From the NCBI GenBank assembly GCA_021812955.1, contig JAKAMJ010000021.1, positions 1 to 8,921 on the forward strand: 8,921 nt of DNA, given 5' to 3'. Shown here one piece after another: positions 1 to 6,242 of the stretch. Within the stretch, counting starts at the first letter, position 1. Every line of letters begins with the position of its first letter. This stretch comes from a bacterium. GTDB taxonomy: Bacteria; Patescibacteriota; Minisyncoccia; Phycocordibacterales; Phycocordibacteraceae. Both the position numbers and the translations under genes were made by a program. Under the pieces are notes generated by a model. That model saw only the letters and a list, made by a program, of their open reading frames with translations, searched no databases and was not told the DNA's origin.

Positions 1-29
1 ATATCTATCGGCCCGGTGAGAACAAAAAC

Positions 30-144
30 TGTTGATAACGTCAGGGAAAAGGTCATGAAAGCAGCGTGCGGATATCCTGTATCTCCTTTGCTAACGCGTT
101 ATCCACAAGGATTTCACGCTTTATCTTCTCGCAGGAGTGGATAA
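30..144. other. Cluster of three DnaA-box-like 9-mers (possible oriC edge)
   Basis: Seen directly: a perfect TTATCCACA on the plus strand at 99-107; TTATCAACA on the minus strand at 30-38 (one mismatch to TTATCCACA); and TTATCCACT on the minus strand at 136-144 (one mismatch). The first lies in the 52 bp after the dnaA stop, where the minus strand then runs into a short T-rich stretch. The other two are in the last codons of dnaA. The third encodes part of the conserved HTTVIHSCEK motif, so it may be a coding coincidence. Established knowledge: oriC often lies beside dnaA, commonly between dnaA and dnaN. Inference: the window starts at or inside oriC. The divergent 1406-1500 region has no such box. 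Confidence 0.5.
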
Positions 145-1405
145 CGGTCGTGTGGTCGCGCCCGCCAAGCCTCGTGCCTATGGTCGGGTACGATATGTTG
201 AAGTCCTCGCGCAGAAGGAACATGATTATCTGGCGAGGACGCACCACTTCCCGTCGCCGTGTCTTCTCGTATACGCTCTCTTCGTCTATGCCGTAGAACT
301 CGGCGACCTTGTCTACGACGCTCTTCACGGAAACGGTCTTCTGGGGTCTGGTAAACGAGCGCAGCGATAGGCGTACCTCGGCTAGGTCGGGAGCAGCCCC
401 TTTTACCTGGGCGTGGCAGACGATGCTGTTCACCATACCCTCCAGCTCGCGTATTGAGCCCGAAAGGGTCGTCGCGACGAACTCGATGACCTCGTCTGAG
501 AGAAGAACTCCATGAAGCGATGCTTTTTTCCGTACGATAGCCATTCTCGACTCGGCGTCCGGCTCGCCGATATCCACGGCCATGCCGCTCGAAAGACGCC
601 CTTTCAGGCGCTCAGTGATATCCGGAATGGCGACCGGAGCACGGTCAGACGAGAAGATTATCTGCTTGTTCGTGTCGTGCAGGGTGTTGAAGAGGTGGAA
701 CAGCTCCTCTTGCGTCTTATCTTTCCTCGAGAGGAACTGGATGTCGTCCATGATGAGCAGATCGTACTGGCGGTATCGATCCTTGAAGCGGTTCGCTGTA
801 CCCGCTTGGAGCGCATCAGAGAAATCGACAGCGAATTTCTCGGAAGTGAGATAGAACGCCTTACGCCCCGGATATTGCTTCTTGAACTGGTTCCCTATCG
901 CCTGGACGAGATGCGTCTTCCCGCGGCCGGTGTCGCCGTATATGAAGAGCGGATTGTAGGTGATGCCAGGGCGGTTCAGGGCCGCTTGCGCGGCGATATA
1001 CGCGAGGTTGTTGAACGATCCTATGACGAACGTGTCGAACGTGTAGCGCGGGTTCAGATTGTCGCTCTTGTTGATATAGAACTCCTCGAGCGGGAGCTCG
1101 AGCGCGCCCTTGCTGGTCTTGTTTTCTCGAGAAGGTTTCTTGCGTTCGTCTTTCACGATGACATACTCGATATTCCGGAATTCGTACGATATGCCGCGCA
1201 CGATCTTGAGCAACGTGTTGTGAAACTTCTTCAGGAACCAGTCCTTGAAGAACTGGCTCGGCACGCCGATGAATATCACGCCGTCCTCGCTTACCCGCAC
1301 GATGAAGCTGTTCTGGAACCAGGTATTGAAGTTTGCAGGAGAAACGGATAATTCAACCTGGGTCAGTATGTGTTCCCAAAGCTCCTTCAGGTTTCCTTTA
1401 TCCAT
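53..1405 (-). CDS. dnaA: Chromosomal replication initiator protein DnaA
   Basis: DnaA binds 9-bp DnaA boxes at oriC as an ATP-dependent oligomer, melts the duplex and loads the helicase. The 450-residue product has the full family layout. Domain I is at about 1-80 (KELWEHILTQVELSVSPANF). A short linker at 85-115 follows. The AAA+ domain carries Walker A GDTGRGKT (157-164), Walker B LLIMDD (216-221), sensor 1 IIFSSDR (249-255), an ERLKGRLSSG segment with the likely arginine finger (265-274), and sensor 2 GSIRELEG (316-323). Domain IV ends with the DNA-binding signature GGRDHTTVIHSCEKI (414-428). The frame stays open upstream to 1681, but ATG 1405 (MDKGNLKELW) is where homology begins, and upstream starts would run across the rpmH promoter and gene. 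The start has only a weak GGGG-like Shine-Dalgarno sequence. The gene is divergent from rpmH and ends in TGA. Identity is certain; the start is very likely. Confidence 0.97.
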   Translation of the reverse strand: MDKGNLKELWEHILTQVELSVSPANFNTWFQNSFIVRVSEDGVIFIGVPSQFFKDWFLKKFHNTLLKIVRGISYEFRNIEYVIVKDERKKPSRENKTSKGALELPLEEFYINKSDNLNPRYTFDTFVIGSFNNLAYIAAQAALNRPGITYNPLFIYGDTGRGKTHLVQAIGNQFKKQYPGRKAFYLTSEKFAVDFSDALQAGTANRFKDRYRQYDLLIMDDIQFLSRKDKTQEELFHLFNTLHDTNKQIIFSSDRAPVAIPDITERLKGRLSSGMAVDIGEPDAESRMAIVRKKASLHGVLLSDEVIEFVATTLSGSIRELEGMVNSIVCHAQVKGAAPDLAEVRLSLRSFTRPQKTVSVKSVVDKVAEFYGIDEESVYEKTRRREVVRPRQIIMFLLREDFNISYPTIGTRLGGRDHTTVIHSCEKIKREILVDNALAKEIQDIRTLLS

Positions 1406-1415
1406 ACGTACCCCG

Positions 1416-1444
1416 AGTATACGCTCATCCGCACATGCTCGCAC
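1416..1444 (-). promoter_or_regulatory. Candidate dnaA promoter
   Basis: On the minus strand a TATACT -10-like hexamer (1421-1416) lies 10 bp before the dnaA ATG, with a poor -35 match GTGCGA (1444-1439) at 17-bp spacing. If used, the transcript would start only a few bases before the ATG, giving a nearly leaderless mRNA. This is a weak call based on the -10 alone. It sits back-to-back with the rpmH promoter. Confidence 0.3.
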
Positions 1445-1445
1445 G

Positions 1446-1474
1446 CTGGCACTCCTGGCAAAATCTGGTAATAT
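1446..1474 (+). promoter_or_regulatory. Promoter of the rpmH-rnpA-yidC operon
   Basis: A -35-like CTGGCA (1446-1451, 4 of 6 to TTGACA) is followed after exactly 17 bp by TAATAT (1469-1474). The latter is preceded by TGG, giving the extended -10 TGGTAATAT (1466-1474). The predicted start near 1481 leaves a leader of about 20 nt before rpmH. It is the only convincing sigma-70-type promoter upstream of the three plus-strand genes. Confidence 0.55.
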
Positions 1475-1500
1475 CACCGGTACAGAGTAATCAACCCCGT

Positions 1501-1641
1501 ATGGCAACGAAACGAACGTATCAACCGAAGAAGAAGAAGCGCGCGACGACGCACGGCTTCCTCGCCCGTGCGGCAACCGCTTCAGGAAGGAAGATCCTTC
1601 AGCGTCGCCGCCGCGCCGGCCGAGCAAGTCTCGCGGCTTAG
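1501..1641 (+). CDS. rpmH: 50S ribosomal protein L34
   Basis: L34 (bL34) is a small, very basic protein of the large ribosomal subunit that packs against 23S rRNA. The 46-residue product reads MATKRTYQPKKKKRATTHGF, then LARAATASGRKILQRRRRAG and a short RASLAA end. This is the whole family pattern: KRTYQP start, THGFLAR core and an Arg-rich helix. It has two extra residues (Ala-Thr) before the usual KRTYQP. Length is normal for the family (about 44-50). ATG 1501 follows the promoter candidate by about 25 bp and has only a weak purine stretch (CAGAG) as a possible ribosome binding site. The TAG stop is followed four bases later by the probable rnpA start, and the dnaA/rpmH/rnpA order is the classical bacterial arrangement. 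Confidence 0.97.
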   Translation: MATKRTYQPKKKKRATTHGFLARAATASGRKILQRRRRAGRASLAA

Positions 1642-1645
1642 TCCC

Positions 1646-1960
1646 GTGTTCCCTCGCAGAGAACGGCTCCAACGCTCGCAATTCGCCTCTGCTCTAAAAA
1701 CCGGCAGGAGGCTATCGAGCGAGCATTTCCTGTGCGTCTTGCCCGTGAACGCGAAAGGGTACGCAGTCGTCATACCCAAAAAAGCTATCCGGTCATCGGT
1801 GCGGCGTCACCACCTCAAGCGGCAGGTTTTTGCGGCATTGCGCGCCCTCCCTGCCCGGCCGCCGGCTCTCATCGTTTTTCCGAGGCCGTCCGCCGGTGGT
1901 GTACACTATCAGGACATCGTTGCTGAACTAGGCGCGGTACTTTCTTCTATCCGTCCATAA
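1646..1960 (+). CDS. rnpA: Ribonuclease P protein component
   Basis: RnpA is the protein subunit of RNase P; it helps the catalytic RNA bind and cleave 5' leaders of precursor tRNAs. The start chosen is GTG 1646, giving 104 residues beginning FPRRERLQRSQFASALKTGR after the initiator, which matches the usual RnpA opening (LP-x-x-x-RL-x-x-x-x-F). An in-frame ATG at 1568 would add 26 residues lying almost wholly inside rpmH; this is possible but less likely. The RNR signature region is KKAIRSSVRRHHLKRQVF (45-62). The KR of the motif is kept, but the usual R-N is R-R here. A beta strand ALIVFPRP (74-81) and a C-terminal helix complete the fold. It lies four bases after rpmH and ten before yidC. 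Identity rests on context plus pattern and is strong. Confidence 0.9.
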   Translation: MFPRRERLQRSQFASALKTGRRLSSEHFLCVLPVNAKGYAVVIPKKAIRSSVRRHHLKRQVFAALRALPARPPALIVFPRPSAGGVHYQDIVAELGAVLSSIRP

Positions 1961-1970
1961 CAAACCATCC

Positions 1971-2714
1971 GTGATAGCATCCCTTTTCCATGCGGCTTTC
2001 TATAATCCGATATACAACGCGCTCATCGCGCTCATAGCCCTCATACCGGGCGGCGACGTGGGTGTGGCGGTCATATTGCTTACGGTCATCATCCGCCTTC
2101 TCCTGCTACCGTTCTCCCTTTCTGCGGCACGAACGCAGCGTGCCATGAAGATTCTCGAGCCGAAGATAAAAGAGCTCAAAGTGAAGTACAAGGACGACAA
2201 AGAGCGTGAAGCGGTGGAGACGCTTGCGCTCTATCGCGCAGCCGAGGTAAACCCGTTCGCAAGCCTCCTTATGGCGTTCATCCAGATACCGGTACTCCTG
2301 GCACTCTATTGGGTGTTCAGGTACGAGTCGTTCACAGTCGTGAATGCGGCGCTCATATACGGGTTCACTCCGCTGCCGCACGCCGTATCGCTCCGATTCT
2401 TCGGAATAGCGTCCGTCCTGGGGAAAAGCATCACACTTGCGGTGCTTGCAGGGCTCTCACAGCTCTTCCAGGCGCACCTGGCGCTCTCCGGCACCATGAA
2501 GCCGGCTCCTGGTGCTAAGAAGGGCGATTTCCAGAGCGTCATCGGGATGCAGCTCAAATACGTCTTCCCGTTCCTTATCGCCGCCATATCATACTCTACG
2601 TCCGGAGCGGTTGCGCTTTATTTCATCGCGACAAACCTGGCCGGCTCGGCTCAAGAATGGCATGTGCGGCGCACGATAGCCAAGGAAGTCGTCGAATTGG
2701 AAGCAAGCAACTGA
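1971..2714 (+). CDS. yidC: Membrane protein insertase YidC/Oxa1 family
   Basis: YidC inserts and folds proteins in the cytoplasmic membrane, alone or with SecYEG. The 247-residue product is the short form: it has no large periplasmic domain and no lipobox. FYNPIYNALIALI (10-22) precedes the first core helix (about 30-50), which contains the conserved groove arginine R42 (LTVIIRLLLLP). The charged cytoplasmic hairpin runs from about 52 to 93 (KILEPKIKELKVKYKDDKER). The helix NPFASLLMAFIQIPVLLALY (94-113) holds the family QIP motif, and further helices are at about 143-170 and 198-227. The C-terminal tail is short (EWHVRRTIAKEVVELEASN), without the long basic tail seen in some homologues. The start is GTG 1971 without a clear ribosome binding site, suggesting coupling to rnpA ten bases upstream. 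yidD, often between these genes, is absent. Confidence 0.95.
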   Translation: MIASLFHAAFYNPIYNALIALIALIPGGDVGVAVILLTVIIRLLLLPFSLSAARTQRAMKILEPKIKELKVKYKDDKEREAVETLALYRAAEVNPFASLLMAFIQIPVLLALYWVFRYESFTVVNAALIYGFTPLPHAVSLRFFGIASVLGKSITLAVLAGLSQLFQAHLALSGTMKPAPGAKKGDFQSVIGMQLKYVFPFLIAAISYSTSGAVALYFIATNLAGSAQEWHVRRTIAKEVVELEASN

Positions 2715-2730
2715 ATACCCACCACGCGCA

Positions 2731-2779
2731 CGTATTGAAGTTCGACTTCAATCCAGGATTGAAGTCGAACTTCAATACG
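2731..2779. repeat. Perfect 49-bp nested palindrome at the convergent junction
   Basis: The arms 2731-2754 and 2756-2779 are perfectly complementary (24 bp each) around a single central A at 2755. Each arm contains its own palindrome: ATTGAAGTTCGACTTCAAT at 2734-2752 (8-bp arms, TCG loop) and its reverse complement at 2758-2776. The DNA or RNA can therefore form either one long hairpin or two small ones. It fills most of the 79 bp between yidC and the minus-strand operon, a place suited to a bidirectional terminator. No T-run follows it on either strand, so it is not a textbook intrinsic terminator. It may be a dispersed repeat of this genome. Confidence 0.9.
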
Positions 2780-2793
2780 AACTCAGTCTCGGT

Positions 2794-3990
2794 TTAGATG
2801 GAGTAGCTCCAGAGAGAGCCGTCATTCTTGTTTACGAATACGAGCGTGGTGCCTGCCGGGTCTGTTGCCAACGAAACGGCGTCGAGCGTGCCTTTGTTCG
2901 CTTGAGAAAAATCCAGGACGAGCTGCGCGTAGCGGCCCGTGACGTCTATCTTCCAGATGCGGTCAGAGAACGAGACGGAGCCGCGGTACCAGTCATCCGG
3001 GTAGGTCGCGGCCGGCGGGTTCGCCGGTACGCCGCAATACACTACCGACTCGTCTGCCGCCCACACGCATTTGTCTGCGATAGTCGCGACGGGCAGCGGT
3101 GTCGCAGTGCCGGAGCTCGTGTCTACCAGCTCCATGCGCAGCGAGGAACCGCTCACATAGCTCACGAGCAGCCATTTCCCCGAAGGGCTCGCCAGGGCAT
3201 CGAGGCCGCTGAGCGGGCCTGCTACGCGCGTGAGACGCCCTGCGGCTTCAGATATGAACGCGTATCCGGGAATGCTCGCTGACGGCTTTGAGAACAACAG
3301 GTACTTGCCGGCGCCGGCGAACGATGCGCGGACTTCCGTAAGCGGCGTCGAGAACAAGTTGGTTGCGTGAGAGCCGTCCGTGCGCGAAGTCGACAAAGAG
3401 GATCCGTTCACGCCGGAAACCAGCGACAGGACGCTCGTGGATGAGACGGCGATATCGGCTATGTTTTGCGGCATGAAAAACCCTTGAGTCGTCGTCGCGG
3501 GGAGGAAATAGGTGTTGACGGTCGAGAAATCGCTTCCCGACAGGTAGCGGACGAACGCGCCCGAGCCGTCCGGCAGCCATGATGCGGATTGGATGCCGGG
3601 TATGGTCTTGTTGTTTATGCGGGTGATCTTTCCAGACGCTGTGTCATAAGAGAAGATGTTGCCGCTCTCGCGCTCGATATAGCGCACAGACACTTGTGCA
3701 GACGTGCTTGCGGTCGCGAGCGAAGTGTCGACAATCGCTTCTCCTGCCACGACCGGGCCGGCGCTCACCTGCACCAGCCGCGCCGAGACGGCGGTCGGCG
3801 CGCCAACCGTTTCGGCACTGGCAGACGCGCTCCCTGCTCCTGCTGGTGAGCTCTGGCCGGCCGCCGGAAGCGTCGAAGACCCGCTCGGCGCGACGGTAAT
3901 GGTCGCTGAAGGCGAGAGATAGAGATATATCCCTACCCCAGCCCCCAGGAGGACTATCACGATTGCGGAGATGGTAAGTGCGCGGCGCAT
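2794..3990 (-). CDS. Membrane-anchored protein with propeller-like beta repeats (T4SS operon)
   Basis: Exact function is not recognised. The 398-residue product starts with an N-terminal membrane anchor (MRRALTISAIVIVLLGAGVG, helix about 5-26) and then a Ser/Ala/Gly/Pro/Thr-rich linker (about 27-70), so the rest should lie outside the cell membrane. From about 98 on it is beta-rich with repeats of the TolB/WD40-like kind: SGNIFSYDTASGKITRI (109-125) then SASWLPDGSGAFVRY (135-149); ALASPSGKWLLVSY (265-278) then MELVDTSSGTATPLP (286-300); and DRIWKIDVTGRYAQLV (343-358) then SLATDPAGTTLVFVN (373-387). A beta-propeller is inferred. Only two cysteines are present (308 and 319), close enough for a disulfide. 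Start ATG 3990 is chosen because the hydrophobic anchor begins there; the frame is open to 4089 over the upstream gene. Two bases separate it from the pilin-like gene, so it is the last gene of the operon. Confidence 0.8.
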   Translation of the reverse strand: MRRALTISAIVIVLLGAGVGIYLYLSPSATITVAPSGSSTLPAAGQSSPAGAGSASASAETVGAPTAVSARLVQVSAGPVVAGEAIVDTSLATASTSAQVSVRYIERESGNIFSYDTASGKITRINNKTIPGIQSASWLPDGSGAFVRYLSGSDFSTVNTYFLPATTTQGFFMPQNIADIAVSSTSVLSLVSGVNGSSLSTSRTDGSHATNLFSTPLTEVRASFAGAGKYLLFSKPSASIPGYAFISEAAGRLTRVAGPLSGLDALASPSGKWLLVSYVSGSSLRMELVDTSSGTATPLPVATIADKCVWAADESVVYCGVPANPPAATYPDDWYRGSVSFSDRIWKIDVTGRYAQLVLDFSQANKGTLDAVSLATDPAGTTLVFVNKNDGSLWSYSI

Positions 3991-3992
3991 AG

Positions 3993-4589
3993 TTAAAACG
4001 GCAACTCTAGGCCTGTAGTTTGCCCGGGAGAAGTGCTTGGCGCAACCGCCTGACACGTCAAGCTCGACATGTCGTACATAAGCTGGCATGTGCCAGTGAT
4101 TGTTCCTGTGGTGCAGGGAGTTCCGACTGGTTGTGTGGAACAGTCAGTGATGGTTTGACTGCTTTGGGATGACTGAGACGATTTTGAGTTTGCGGCAGCG
4201 GGCTTTATCGGAGGCATATTCAGGGAGAGATTGAGGATGGAGGGGTTGATGATCGAGAAGACGAGTACTGGAGAGAGCACTAGGACGAGGCCGAAGATGG
4301 CGTTATAGATCTTTCCTTTGTCGTCTGTTATCGCGGCGACGGCGTCCTTGTGGAAGAATGCGATGCCGGCGCCGGCCCACATGATCTGGATGACGGCGAT
4401 CGTCGCGGCGAGCCCGACGAGGTATTTGTAGAGATTGTTGAAAAAAGCGGCGAGAGAGTCTGAGTTTATGATCATGCTCTGGCTCGTGAGACCTGGAATC
4501 GGAGCGAGCGCGGTGAACCCGTCTGCGGAAGCGTGCGCGACTGGCATTAGCACGGCTACGAACAATCCGAAGAAAAGAAGTTTTTTCAT
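3993..4589 (-). CDS. VirB2-like pilin candidate with Cys-containing C-terminal tail
   Basis: A 198-residue secreted or membrane protein. It has a signal peptide MKKLLFFGLFVAVLMPVAHA with probable cleavage after residue 20. Two hydrophobic helices follow at about 54-78 (YKYLVGLAATIAVIQIMWAG) and 97-118 (AIFGLVLVLSPVLVFSIINP), joined by a short charged loop (KDAVAAITDDKGK). This signal peptide plus two-helix hairpin is the layout of VirB2/TrbC pilins, and similar proteins sit beside VirB4 in Patescibacteria. Beyond position 130 it has an unusual tail: a Ser/Gln run SSQSSQSSQ (137-145) and four cysteines (150, 159, 168, 179), which could form two disulfides outside the cell. It starts by ATGA overlap with the preceding gene's TGA, with no separate Shine-Dalgarno sequence, indicating translational coupling. 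The pilin role is inference from topology and context. Confidence 0.7.
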   Translation of the reverse strand: MKKLLFFGLFVAVLMPVAHASADGFTALAPIPGLTSQSMIINSDSLAAFFNNLYKYLVGLAATIAVIQIMWAGAGIAFFHKDAVAAITDDKGKIYNAIFGLVLVLSPVLVFSIINPSILNLSLNMPPIKPAAANSKSSQSSQSSQTITDCSTQPVGTPCTTGTITGTCQLMYDMSSLTCQAVAPSTSPGQTTGLELPF

Positions 4590-5587
4590 AAGCCGAGGAA
4601 ATTAGTGCTGGCTTTAGTGCCGAACGAGAGTCCGATGCCGGTTGTCGCTTGCAAAGAATCCCCGAGCGATGCCATGAGCGAGAGAGATGCGCTCCCCTGC
4701 CCGCTTCCGGTAGGCCGTAGCGTGATAGTCGGACCGGTCTGCGCGGAATTGCCATTCAAGAACCACTGGATGAGCGGGGGCTGCGACCCGATCGGGAACG
4801 AGAATGCGGCGGCATACAGGCTAGTTTCCGACCCGCGGACGGCATATGTGCCTGAAACGGCGTGATCGAACCGTATGCCGAGAAGCGGGTCATTCTCATA
4901 AATGAGCGCGGACGGGTCGGCGGGGTCGATGGTAAGCTCCGATCCGCCGACCAGGCTGCCTGACTGGCTCTGCACGGAGACGGAAACCGTGCGTGTGCGG
5001 TATTTGAGCGGAGACGCGACGATGATGGTCTCGCGCCCGATTCCGGAAGAGTCGGCGATCAGCGTGCCGTCTACGGTCCATGCGTATGACAGCGATGCCG
5101 GATCGAGAGTCTTTCCGGCGGCGTCTTTGAAATTCGCGACGGCTACCACTCGAGTATTGCCGCCGAGCGGGACGGACGGTTTCCCTGGGTAGAGCGCCGG
5201 CGCTGAGGAGAGCGGTTCTGCTACGAGCGAGACATCCTCGGGCTGCAATGTGACTGACTTGCTATACGTTGCGCCGGCTTGGGTTATCTTGGCGACAGCA
5301 GTGGTCGCCGAGCCGGTCTTCCCGAGTGGTACGGCTACCGGCTGGACTCCTCCTTGGTATAGGGTCTTCCCTCCGGACGATACTGTCAGGGTCGCGTTCG
5401 TGAGGTCGAGCATGGACGACAAGAACGAGAGCGTCGCCTGCCCTCCTGGAGAAAGATATCGAGGGCTTACGTTCACAGAGAACGGGTCCGTGTTCATGAT
5501 GGCAGAATCGAGCGACTGGGCGCGCGCGGGCGCAGACGGCGCGAGCGCGAGCGAGATGAGCGCGAAGAGGACGATGCGGTTTCGCAT
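4586..5587 (-). CDS. Secreted protein with probable Ig-like domains (T4SS operon)
   Basis: Function is not recognised. The 333-residue product has a clear signal peptide (MRNRIVLFALISLALAPSAP, cleavage likely near ARA-QS, 23-24). The rest is beta-rich, without cysteine or further membrane helices. Three Ig/PKD-like units are suggested: about 35-115 (SPRYLSPGGQATLSFLSSM opening); about 118-222, with the typical SYAWTVDGTLI strand (167-177); and about 226-325, with the parallel IQWFLNGN strand (273-280). Start ATG 5587 is chosen because it opens the signal peptide; the frame is open to 5692 within the upstream gene. An AGGAG lies upstream but ends only one base from the ATG, overlapping the upstream TAG, which is unusually close; a TTG at 5614 is a weaker alternative. 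The gap to the upstream gene is four bases and its TGA overlaps the next ATG. It is probably a surface or channel-associated component. Confidence 0.75.
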   Translation of the reverse strand: MRNRIVLFALISLALAPSAPARAQSLDSAIMNTDPFSVNVSPRYLSPGGQATLSFLSSMLDLTNATLTVSSGGKTLYQGGVQPVAVPLGKTGSATTAVAKITQAGATYSKSVTLQPEDVSLVAEPLSSAPALYPGKPSVPLGGNTRVVAVANFKDAAGKTLDPASLSYAWTVDGTLIADSSGIGRETIIVASPLKYRTRTVSVSVQSQSGSLVGGSELTIDPADPSALIYENDPLLGIRFDHAVSGTYAVRGSETSLYAAAFSFPIGSQPPLIQWFLNGNSAQTGPTITLRPTGSGQGSASLSLMASLGDSLQATTGIGLSFGTKASTNFLGL

Positions 5588-5591
5588 GCTC

Positions 5592-6242
5592 CTAGTATAT
5601 ATCGTTTGCGGCAAGCTCGGCAGCGCGCGCCTGCATAATGTACGCGGCTTGCTCCTGTTGCGCACGGCGTTGCGCGGCGATCTCTCGCGCACGCTCTTTT
5701 TGCCACTTCAGTAACGCCGCGCGCTCTTTCTTTATCTGCGTCCAGTATGCCTTGAAAAGCGTAACAGAAAACGTCGGTACCACACCGACGAAAGGAATCT
5801 CGCCTATCAAGAAACCGCCAACGAACCAGATGGCATTGCTCGCGTTAGCTCGGAAAAGACCGGGATTCGTGACTATGATCCATAGCCCGAGCGCGATGAA
5901 GCCGAGTATTCCCACGGCTATTGCCATGATGACGCTGAACGCCTCGACTGCCTCAGCGCTCAGGCCTCCGGTGACTGTAGTCAGTCCGGCGATCGCGCCG
6001 ACGACCCCGGCTGTACAAGCTGTCGCGGCGGTCTTCGCGCCGAGCAGCCCTGCCGTCCAGCTGGTCAGCACCCCGTTCACCTTTGCGGTGCAATATACGG
6101 TCGCGATAGCCGGGGCCAGGAACCAGAACATCTCGAAGAAAGCGCGAAGCAGGTCGAAAACGGCCGCGACCGCGATGACCGGCACCGCCCTCCCCCACGT
6201 CATGGCTTCAGGCGGTTTCTGACTATCTCCTTTCTGCGGCAT
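5592..6242 (-). CDS. Multi-pass membrane protein of the T4SS-like operon
   Basis: A 216-residue integral membrane protein without a recognised family. After a polar N-terminus (1-16) come hydrophobic segments at about 18-50, 74-92, 103-126 and 137-163. The last contains IWFVGGFLIGEIPFVGVVPTF, with an IPFVGVVP turn typical of small membrane proteins of this group. The C-terminal 45 residues form a strongly charged, Lys/Arg/Glu/Ala/Gln-rich probable helix (KKERAALLKWQKERAREIAAQ, ending ANDIY), likely cytoplasmic and possibly a contact for the ATPase. ATG 6242 is supported by AGGAG ten bases upstream on the minus strand; an internal Met14 is possible. The first 20 bases overlap the end of virB4, showing operon coupling. 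A channel role, analogous to VirB3 or VirB6, is inference from position only; it is shorter than VirB6. Confidence 0.75.
   Translation of the reverse strand: MPQKGDSQKPPEAMTWGRAVPVIAVAAVFDLLRAFFEMFWFLAPAIATVYCTAKVNGVLTSWTAGLLGAKTAATACTAGVVGAIAGLTTVTGGLSAEAVEAFSVIMAIAVGILGFIALGLWIIVTNPGLFRANASNAIWFVGGFLIGEIPFVGVVPTFSVTLFKAYWTQIKKERAALLKWQKERAREIAAQRRAQQEQAAYIMQARAAELAANDIY

Noticed and set aside
512..1351. Long plus-strand open frame (279 codons) opposite dnaA
   Set aside because: It is antisense to the conserved AAA+ region of dnaA, its product is a skewed Arg/Glu/Val-rich sequence with no domain, and it arises from codon bias on the real strand.
1406..1681. N-terminal extension of DnaA by 92 residues
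   Set aside because: The extra sequence is low-complexity, antisense to rpmH and rnpA, and precedes the true domain I that begins at MDKGNLKELW.
2731..2779. Classical Rho-independent terminator
   Set aside because: The stem is present, but no run of T follows it on either strand, so it was recorded as a palindromic repeat with possible terminator function.
4303..4755. Minus-strand frame of 150 codons overlapping the pilin-like and Ig-like genes
   Set aside because: Its Arg-rich product is a frame-shifted reading of two genes that have a signal peptide and coupled start/stop codons.
5638..6222. Plus-strand frame of 194 codons opposite the membrane gene
   Set aside because: It mirrors the hydrophobic gene on the minus strand, breaks the tight minus-strand operon and has no supporting start signal or family pattern.
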